DNA of 64,000 bases, from contig NZ_JBHUJB010000021.1 in NCBI RefSeq assembly GCF_042683245.1, positions 62,001 through 126,000 of the forward strand. The letters run 5' to 3'. How positions within the stretch are numbered: the stretch's first letter is position 1; the number at the start of each line of letters is the position of its first letter. The position numbers and the translations under genes were made by a program. The notes under the pieces were generated by a model. The model was not told where the DNA came from. It saw only the letters and a list, made by a program, of their open reading frames with translations, and did no database searches. Positions 26,155-33,061 of this stretch are shown piece by piece. The stretch comes from Rubritalea tangerina (GTDB taxonomy: Bacteria; Verrucomicrobiota; Verrucomicrobiia; Verrucomicrobiales; Akkermansiaceae).

Positions 26155-27048
26155 ATGGCTATATTAGAGATAGAAAACGCGTCGGTGAGTTTTGGTCCGC
26201 CATCGAACCGTACAGACGTACTTACCGATCTTAATTTGAAGGTTAAAGAGAATGAGTTTGTGGCTGTGATTGGTTTCTCAGGTGCAGGTAAGAGCACCTT
26301 GATGAACTTGCTTTCAGGTTTGCAGAAACCTACGACTGGGGATGTGTGCTTCAAGGGGGAGAGTGTTAAGGAGCCGGGGCCTGATCTTGGGTTGATGTTT
26401 CAAAACTATTCTTTGTTACCTTGGTTAAGTGTGGTGGAGAATGTTGAGCTCGCGATCAAAGCAGTGGAGCCTAAGATTGCTAAAAAAGATCTGCGAGAGC
26501 GTGCTCAGCACTATGTGAAAATGGTGAAGTTAGATCACGCCTTCGATAAGAAGCCGCATGAGTTATCTGGAGGAATGCGGCAGCGTGCTTCGTTAGCGCG
26601 TACGCTTTCGCTCGACCCAGAAGTTCTTTTGTTGGATGAACCGCTTTCAGCCCTGGATGCGCTAACACGCTCGGAGTTACAGGATCAGATTCTCAACATA
26701 TGGGAGAAGGATAGGCGCACTGTGGTGATGATCACCAATGATGTGGATGAGGCGGTGTTGATGGCTGATCGTATTGTGCCGCTTACTATGGGTCCTGGGG
26801 CGACATTGTCTGATGAATTTACGGTCAATATGGCCCGTCCACGCGATCGTCACACCTTAAATGATCACCCTGAGTTTATGCGGCTCAAGTCTGAGATTAC
26901 GAGCTTCATGATGGGGCTCAACAAGGAGAGTAAGAAGTTGGGGGGAGAGATCATTCCGATGCCTAAAGTGGTTCCTAAGAGTTTTGCGCCACCGGTGTTG
27001 GCGCCGACCTTTAAGCAAAACCCAGTTTCTAGCAACAAATCTGCCTAA
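26155..27048 (+). CDS. nrtC: Nitrate ABC transporter ATP-binding protein (first copy)
   Basis: This 297-residue ABC ATPase has Walker A GFSGAGKST at about residue 41, Q-loop FQNYSLLPW, signature LSGGMRQRASLART, Walker B LLLDEPLSALD and the H-loop position changed to Asn (VVMITNDVDEAVLMAD, where THDVDEA is usual). The switch histidine that helps ATP hydrolysis is therefore missing in this copy and present in its partner. It lacks the NrtA-like C-terminal domain of cyanobacterial NrtC. It starts 18 bases after nrtB and ends three bases before the second ATPase gene, so the two probably form a heterodimer. Confidence 0.92.
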   Translation: MAILEIENASVSFGPPSNRTDVLTDLNLKVKENEFVAVIGFSGAGKSTLMNLLSGLQKPTTGDVCFKGESVKEPGPDLGLMFQNYSLLPWLSVVENVELAIKAVEPKIAKKDLRERAQHYVKMVKLDHAFDKKPHELSGGMRQRASLARTLSLDPEVLLLDEPLSALDALTRSELQDQILNIWEKDRRTVVMITNDVDEAVLMADRIVPLTMGPGATLSDEFTVNMARPRDRHTLNDHPEFMRLKSEITSFMMGLNKESKKLGGEIIPMPKVVPKSFAPPVLAPTFKQNPVSSNKSA

Positions 27049-27051
27049 GCC

Positions 27052-27948
27052 ATGACTAGTAAAACGAATTCGAAGTTTGTTGAGATATCGAACCTCATCA
27101 AGGAATATCCAAATCCATATGGCGATCCATTTCGGGTTGTGGAAGACTTTAACCTCAACATTAAGGAAGGTGAGTTTATCTCTCTGATTGGCCACTCTGG
27201 ATGTGGCAAGTCGACTGTATTGACGATGTTAGCTGGATTGAATGAGATCTCTGGTGGTGGAATCATCGTGGGGGATAAGGAAATTGATGGTCCAGGTCCT
27301 GATCGTGCTGTTGTGTTCCAGGCGCCGTGTTTGATGCCGTGGATGACGGCATACAGCAATGTTATGCTAGGGGTGAAGAATGTGTACCCGCATGTGGATA
27401 AGGCAACACAGCGACAGATAGTTGAGCATTCATTATCAGTTGTGGGCTTGGCAGACTCTATGAAAAAGTATCCCCGTGAGTTGTCTGGTGGGATGCAGCA
27501 GCGCGTAGGGATTGCTCGGGCAATTGCTCTGCAGCCGAAGGTGCTTTTGCTAGACGAGCCATTTGGGCGCCTCGACTCACTGACTCGAATGGAGCTTCAG
27601 GATGTGATCATTGATATTTTAGAGCGTGAAAAGCTTACTGCGATGATAGTGACTCACGATGTGGATGAGGCGGTTTTCATGGCGGATCGTTGTGTGATGA
27701 TGTCTAACGGTCCCAGGGCGGGCTTGGGGGAGATTTTAGAAATTGATTTTCCGCGCCCTAGGAACCGGGAGGAGGTTTTTAACGATCCGAAGTTTTTCAC
27801 GTATCGAGAGCACCTCTTGGCCTTCTTGGAGCAGCGATCTCATATCAAGGGGGGGACTCGAGTTTTCTCAGGTGGTGAGACAATGGGATTCATGCACAAA
27901 GAGCAAATTCAAGATCTCGCTGATAAGGCGATGGGGGTTGTCGCTTAG
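27052..27948 (+). CDS. nrtD: Nitrate ABC transporter ATP-binding protein (second copy)
   Basis: The 298 residues contain Walker A GHSGCGKST, signature LSGGMQQRVGIARA, Walker B LLLDEPFGRLD and an intact H-loop (MIVTHDVDEAVFMADR). All catalytic residues are present, unlike in the first copy. The C-terminal 60 residues include RPRNREEVFNDPKFFTYREH, typical of the NrtD/SsuB/TauB group. It is the last gene of the nrtABCD operon and is followed by a perfect terminator. Confidence 0.93.
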   Translation: MTSKTNSKFVEISNLIKEYPNPYGDPFRVVEDFNLNIKEGEFISLIGHSGCGKSTVLTMLAGLNEISGGGIIVGDKEIDGPGPDRAVVFQAPCLMPWMTAYSNVMLGVKNVYPHVDKATQRQIVEHSLSVVGLADSMKKYPRELSGGMQQRVGIARAIALQPKVLLLDEPFGRLDSLTRMELQDVIIDILEREKLTAMIVTHDVDEAVFMADRCVMMSNGPRAGLGEILEIDFPRPRNREEVFNDPKFFTYREHLLAFLEQRSHIKGGTRVFSGGETMGFMHKEQIQDLADKAMGVVA

Positions 27949-27976
27949 TAGTTTCCTCCAATAAGTTTTATTCATG

Positions 27977-28010
27977 AACACGAATCATGTTTATCATGAT
28001 TCGTGTTTTT
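27977..28010 (+). terminator. Rho-independent terminator of nrtABCD
   Basis: A perfect 13-base-pair stem (AACACGAATCATG at 27977-27989 with its complement at 27995-28007) has a five-base loop and continues into T bases to 28010. It insulates narK from the ABC operon, so narK needs its own promoter. Confidence 0.94.
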
Positions 28011-28026
28011 GTGTCTGGACGGGATC

Positions 28027-28042
28027 TAGCATATGCATTGCT
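28027..28042 (+). promoter_or_regulatory. Degenerate sigma-54-like element before narK
   Basis: TAGCATA-TGCA-TTGCT differs from TGGCACA-N4-TTGCT at two positions, 28028 (G to A, in the normally invariant GG) and 28032 (C to T). The spacing to the GTG start at 28055 is the same kind as at dmsBC-nasA (leader of about two bases). An alternative GG-N10-GC pairing at 28016-28031 has more mismatches. Whether either is active is unknown. Confidence 0.4.
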
Positions 28043-28054
28043 TTCATGTAGAGC

Positions 28055-29530
28055 GTGAACAACACTGATAAACTCAATGTACTCAATCTGAAGGACCCGA
28101 GCATTCGTACTCTACACATTACTTGGGTGGCTTTTTTTATCACCTTTGTGGTTTGGTTTAACCATGCACCTCTCGGTAAAATTATTTCGGAGGCGTTTGA
28201 TTTAACTAAAGCGCAATGGAAGGCATTGCTGATTGTGAATGTGGCATTGACCATACCGTCCCGAGTGATTGTTGGGATGCTGGTTGATAAGTTGGGGCCT
28301 CGCAAAACTTACAGTACGTTGTTGTTAGCGTCTGGTGGTTTGTGTGCGTGGTTTGCATCGGCTCAATCGTACGAGTAACTTGCGATTGCGCGTTTTTGCA
28401 TGGGGTTTGTTGGGGCTGGTTTTGTAATTGGTATTCGTATGGTGGGTGAATGGTTTCCGGCGCGGCAAGTTGGTCTCGCTGAGGGGATTTATGGTGGTTG
28501 GGGGAACTTTGGTTCTGCGGCTGCGGCTATGGCTATTCCATCCATTGCATTGGCGTTTGGAGGTGAAAATGGGTGGAGGTATGCACTCTATTGTACTGCG
28601 GTTATCGCATCGAGTTATGGTGTGTTCTATTACATTGTTGCGCGTGATACGCCTGAGGGAGCGACTTACTTTAAGCCGAAGAAGAGTGGTGGCATGGAGG
28701 TGAGTGATCGACGCGATTTCTATTTCTTATTGATTATGACGGTGCCCATGTATGCGGCGCTTGCGGTGTTAGCGTGGAAGCTTTCACCTGCTGGCGTGAA
28801 GCTGCTGACTCAAAGTGTGGTCAATGTGATATATCTGGCACTCGCATGTCTTTTCGTCTTTCAGGTGAGTTAAATTTACCGTGTGAACAAGACTATGCTC
28901 AAAGAAGGTGGGGTTCCTGAGATGTTTCGATATAAGTTCAAGCAAGTTGCTATATTAGATCTTAACTACTTTGTGACCTTTGGGTCAGAGTTGGCGGTAG
29001 TCTCTATGTTGCCATTGTTTTTTATGGAGACTTTCGATCTGTCACCCGTGAAGGCTGGTTTGTTAGCTTCTGGTTTTGCATTTATGAATTTGGTAGCACG
29101 CCCGGCAGGCGGCTTGATTTCGGACAAATTTGGTCGTCGAAAGTCGATGATGATCTTCATGGTAGGTTTGGCGGTTGGTTATTTCACGATGAGCCAGATT
29201 GATAGCAGTTGGGCAATTCCGGTGGCGGTTGCGGCAACCATGATGTGTTCTTTCTTTGTTCAGTCTGGTGAAGGGGCGGTATTTGCTATGGTGCCATTGG
29301 TGCAACGCCGCGTGACGGGTCAGATTGCTGGCATGGCTGGAGCGTATGGAAATGTTGGAGCCGTGGTGTTTTTAACTATTTTCTCTTTTGTTGATGCTTC
29401 CACGTTCTTCTTGATCATTGCTGGCTCAAGTTCTATTGGCTTCATTGCAACCTATTTCTTAGAAGAGCCAGCGGGGCATACGGCGGAAGTGATGCCGGAT
29501 GGCTCAGTGGAGCTTATTGAAGTTTCTTAA
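28055..29530 (+). pseudogene. narK: NarK-type nitrate/nitrite MFS transporter, broken by two in-frame stops
   Basis: Read through, the frame gives 491 codons, normal for NarK. Nitrate signatures are intact: GGWGNFGSAAA in the first half and GAYGNVGAVVFLT in the second, with IGIRMVGEWFPARQVGLAEG and RPAGGLISDKFGRRK. TAA at 28376-28378 falls between SYE and LAIARF, and TAA at 28871-28873 between QVS and IYRVNK. Homologues usually have Gln at or near these places, and both stops are one C-to-T change from CAA. No frameshift is present, so decay looks recent. The open pieces (28055-28378, 28400-28873, 28883-29530) are each too short to form a transporter alone. The start is a GTG. Confidence 0.88.
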
Positions 29531-29536
29531 GAATTT

Positions 29537-31279
29537 ATGATTACGACAGCACCCATCGAATCAGCGCTGAAGGTTTCGGTGGGTCAATGCTCCCGAGCGG
29601 GGTTAAAACAGCAAAATGAAGACTGCGTTGGGGTTGAGGTGCCCGACGCGGTTTCATCGTATACGAAAGGTATTGCAGCTGTTGTCGCTGATGGAGTGAG
29701 CGCTGCCAGCGGCGGGCAAATGGCTGCTCGTATGTGCGTGCGTAGTTTTATATTTGATTATTACAGTACGCCTGATTCGTGGTCGGTCAAGACCTCTGGG
29801 CAGCGGGTGCTGAATGCGCTAAACCGCTGGCTTTACAGTCAGGGGCACAGTGAAGGGTTGGCGAAAGAAAAGGGGTATTTATCTACGCATAGCTCGATTG
29901 TTCTGGCATCTAACACTGCTCACATATTTCACATTGGAGACTCGCGAGTGTATCGGCTGCGGGATGAGAAGTTAGAGTTGTTAACCAATGATCACAATAC
30001 ACAGGTAGCGAGAGGGGTAGTTTATCTATCGAGGGCAATGGGGTTGAATTTAAATCCTAAGGTTGATTATCGTGAGGTGGGCTTTGAGCAAGGAGATGTG
30101 TTTGTGCTTACGACGGATGGTGTGCACGGTTGGTTGCGCGATAGTGAGATTGTTCAGGTCTTAGGTGGTCATGACTCGTTAGATTCAGGAGCTGAAGCTC
30201 TTGTTGAGAAGGCGTTGCTCAAGGGGAGTGACGATAATTTGACGGCTATGGTGCTGAGGGTGGACAGTGTTCCGGAGGCGAGTCAGGAGGAGATGCAGCG
30301 ATTTTTACGGGAGCGTCCATTTCCGCCGCTGTTGTATCCGGGGATGAAGATTGATGGTTTAGAGGTGGAGCAAATTCTTTTCGAAAGTGCCCGGAGTCAG
30401 GTATACAGGGTGGTGGATCCGCTGAGTGGAGAGTGTTTTGCGATGAAGACACCGTCGCCAAATTTCCAGGACGATCCGGCATACATTGACCGCTTTATCG
30501 CTGAGGAGTGGATTGGACGCAGGGTTGATCATAGAAATTTGATCAGTGTGGTTGAGCGTAGCTAGAAGCCAACGTTTCTTTACTATTTGATGGAGGAAGT
30601 TAAGGGGGAGACTTTAGCTGAATGGTTGGCAGCGCAGAATGGGGAGGTAGACACCTTGAAGATTGTGCGTATTGTTGAGCAGGTGATTTCGGGGGTGAGG
30701 GCTTTGCATAGAAAGGAGACGATTCACCAGGATCTGAAGTTGGATAACATCATGCTAAGGGAGGGAGAGCGGCCTGTGGTGATTGACTATGGTTCATGTC
30801 GGGTTGAGAGCTTGCATGGGAAAGGTGGTGAACAGCCGATAGCGCTTGGTACGATCGATTTTACAGCTCCTGAATACCGTTTAGAAATTGAGGATTCTAT
30901 TGGTGTGCGTTCGGATCAATTTTCTATTGCGATGATTGCTTACCATCTACTTTCTGGTGGCAAGTGCCCTTATGGTGAGAGGTGGAGGAAGGCACGGACT
31001 TACCGCGATTTTAGTGAGTTACATTACACGCCGATCTATAAGCATTCTCCGATAGTGCCAGTGTGGATGGATGGGGTGCTGAAGCGAGCGTTGAGCATTC
31101 ATGCTGAAGCGCGCTACGATAGCATGAGTGAGTTTGTGGGTGATTTAAAAGAGCCCAATCCGAAATACATTGAAAGCTGTCATTTACCATTGATGGAGCG
31201 TGATCCTTTGCGTTTTTGGAAGGCCTTATCTTTTGTTTTGTTTGTGCTACTTGTGTTGGTGTTGTTTCTGAAGTTTTGA
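29537..31279 (+). pseudogene. PP2C phosphatase/Ser-Thr kinase fusion of the nitrate cluster, broken by one in-frame stop
   Basis: Read through, the frame gives 580 codons. The N-terminal PP2C phosphatase (about residues 10-245) has NEDCVG, VVADGVSAASGG, HIGDSRVYRL, TTDGVHGW and DDNLTAM. The kinase half has the ATP lysine in CFAMKTPS, the catalytic loop HQDLKLDNIM, DYG for DFG and APEY. A membrane span ends the protein. TAG at 30563-30565 interrupts the kinase N-lobe between VVERS and KPTFLYYLMEE, one C-to-T change from CAG. This fusion is known beside nasA, nirB and narK genes in Pseudomonas and others, role unclear. A truncated but active PP2C half could still be made. Confidence 0.87.
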
Positions 31280-31331
31280 TGAATAGTGTTCATAGTCTGG
31301 TTGAAATTGTACTCATCAATCTGGATTTGGG

Positions 31332-31347
31332 TGGCACACAATTTGCT
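31332..31347 (+). promoter_or_regulatory. Sigma-54 promoter of the dmsBC-like/nasA operon
   Basis: TGGCACA-CAAT-TTGCT is an exact -24/-12 consensus match with GG-N10-GC. The predicted transcription start is about 31358, next to the ATG at 31359, so the message would be practically leaderless. Confidence 0.87.
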
Positions 31348-31358
31348 GGGTGATGGGT

Positions 31359-33056
31359 ATGGCAGGACTTGAGAAAGGGCATGTTGATGACCGAGTGGCT
31401 CCACCGGCAGCTCTCTCCGAAGGTGATGTTGGTGAGGTTACTCTCATTGATCAGTTGCTTGAGGAGCAGAGAACTTTCAGTGCTGTCGAGAGGTTTAGCC
31501 AAAAGCATGAGTATGCCAGTACCCCGATTCAAGAGAAGTACTACAAGGATCTAATTCCCATTCGCAAACCATCCACGGGTGAACAGTATGCATTCGAAGT
31601 GGATATGGATAAGTGCACGGGGTGCAAGGCCTGTGTGGTTGCTTGTCACAGTTTGAATGGGCTTAAGGAAAAAGAATCGTGGCGAGATATTGGAACGATT
31701 CGTGGGCTTGTTGGAGGTGTGGCTGAGCAACAGACTGTGACCTCAGCGTGCCACCATTGTCTTGATCCTGGATGTTTAAGTGGTTGTCCAGTGGGTGCTT
31801 ATGAGAAACTCGAAAACACAGGGGTGGTGAAGCATCTCGATGATCAATGCATCGGTTGTCAGTATTGTTCACTCAAGTGCCCCTACGATGTGCCTAAGTA
31901 TGACGATGCTCTTGGCATTGTGCGCAAATGTGACATGTGTCATGAGCGGCTTGATGAGGGCGAGGCGCCTGCGTGCGTGCAATCCTGTCCCAATGGGGCT
32001 ATTTCTATCCAGCTAGTGTCGGTTGAGGAGAAGCGCGCTGAAGGGATGCGTGGTGGGAGTATTGTGGCTGGGGCATTTCGCTCAGATTATACTCTGCCGA
32101 CGACAGCATTTAGAAGTAAGCGTGATTTAGGTGAGAAGATGGTAGCGGCGGATGCTATGGATTTAAGTCCAGCGCATAACCATGTGCCATTGGTTTGGAT
32201 GTTGATGCTGACTCAGGTGGCTGTGGGCTTGTCAGTAGTTGATGTGTTAGGTCGCATGTTTGCACCTAACTATTTTTCAAGTCTATCACTCGGTCTCTCT
32301 GTCTTAGCGGTGGTGTTGGGTGGAGCAGGGTTGCTGGCGAGCGTGCTGCATCTGGGTAGCCCTCTGGGAGCGTGGCGTGTTTTCTTAGGTTTAAAGACTT
32401 CTTGGTTGAGTCGCGAGGTGGTTTTGTTTGGGGCTTGGATGCCAGCTTTGATCGGGTATGCAGTTTTTTTGTGGTACCCAGTGATTCAATCTATGTACCC
32501 ACAGATTTTTGGTTTTGAAATGCCTGCTATGGTAGTTTCGCTGACGGGAGCTGTAGCTGTAGTGTTAGGCTTGGTGAGTGTGTTTTGCTCAGTGATGGTG
32601 TACGTGGATACTAAGCGGGAATTTTGGAGTTTCGCCAAGACGTTGAGTCGCTTTGTCGGTACGACTGTGCTGGGTGGCTTTGCAGGATTGGTGGCAGTTG
32701 AGGTATTGTTGCATGGTGTGTCGAGCTCATGGAGTGTGATTGGTTTTACAGTGGCCGTGTTGGTAAAGATGTTGATTGAGGCTCTATTGATCACTCCGGC
32801 TAGGAATGCAGAGTGGAGTTTTGCAAAGAAGAGTGCGCTGATTCAATTGAAGTCGTTGAGTGGGCTCTTAAAATTGCGCTGGGCATGTTTTGTTGCTGCC
32901 TCATTGGTTCTCACGCTTGGGCTTTTTTACGCGCCCATCAGCCTTCTATGTTTGCCGATTATCTTAATGGGAGAATGGTTTGAGCGGAGTCTCTTCTTTC
33001 AAGCTGTCGTCACCTTGAAAATGCCCGGCGAACTGAGCCCAGTACATACCCACTAG
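31359..33056 (+). CDS. DmsB-DmsC fusion: iron-sulfur protein with quinol-oxidising membrane anchor
   Basis: The N-terminal part (about residues 65-225) is a DmsB/NrfC-type ferredoxin with four cysteine clusters: CTGCKACVVACH, CHHCLDPGCLSGCP, CIGCQYCSLKCPYD and CDMCHE...CVQSCP, enough for four [4Fe-4S] clusters. The C-terminal part (from about residue 275) has about eight membrane spans and resembles DmsC/YnfH anchors, which oxidise menaquinol. Normally these are two proteins. The nasA gene starts five bases downstream, so the fusion probably feeds quinol electrons to the nitrate reductase. The start is set at ATG 31359; ATG 31353 and GTG 31350 are alternatives, but the predicted transcript begins at about 31358. 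Confidence 0.9.
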   Translation: MAGLEKGHVDDRVAPPAALSEGDVGEVTLIDQLLEEQRTFSAVERFSQKHEYASTPIQEKYYKDLIPIRKPSTGEQYAFEVDMDKCTGCKACVVACHSLNGLKEKESWRDIGTIRGLVGGVAEQQTVTSACHHCLDPGCLSGCPVGAYEKLENTGVVKHLDDQCIGCQYCSLKCPYDVPKYDDALGIVRKCDMCHERLDEGEAPACVQSCPNGAISIQLVSVEEKRAEGMRGGSIVAGAFRSDYTLPTTAFRSKRDLGEKMVAADAMDLSPAHNHVPLVWMLMLTQVAVGLSVVDVLGRMFAPNYFSSLSLGLSVLAVVLGGAGLLASVLHLGSPLGAWRVFLGLKTSWLSREVVLFGAWMPALIGYAVFLWYPVIQSMYPQIFGFEMPAMVVSLTGAVAVVLGLVSVFCSVMVYVDTKREFWSFAKTLSRFVGTTVLGGFAGLVAVEVLLHGVSSSWSVIGFTVAVLVKMLIEALLITPARNAEWSFAKKSALIQLKSLSGLLKLRWACFVAASLVLTLGLFYAPISLLCLPIILMGEWFERSLFFQAVVTLKMPGELSPVHTH

Positions 33057-33061
33057 AAGAT

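Noticed and set aside
26155..27948. Cyanobacterial-type NrtC with a fused NrtA-like domain
   Set aside because: Both ATPases are about 297 residues with no binding-protein domain at the C-terminus.
28055..31279. Recoding of TAA and TAG as glutamine
   Set aside because: Intact genes in the window end normally at TAA (trxB, the anti-sigma-like gene) and TAG (obg, dmsBC), and nasA and dmsBC contain no internal stops. The three stops are better explained by mutation.
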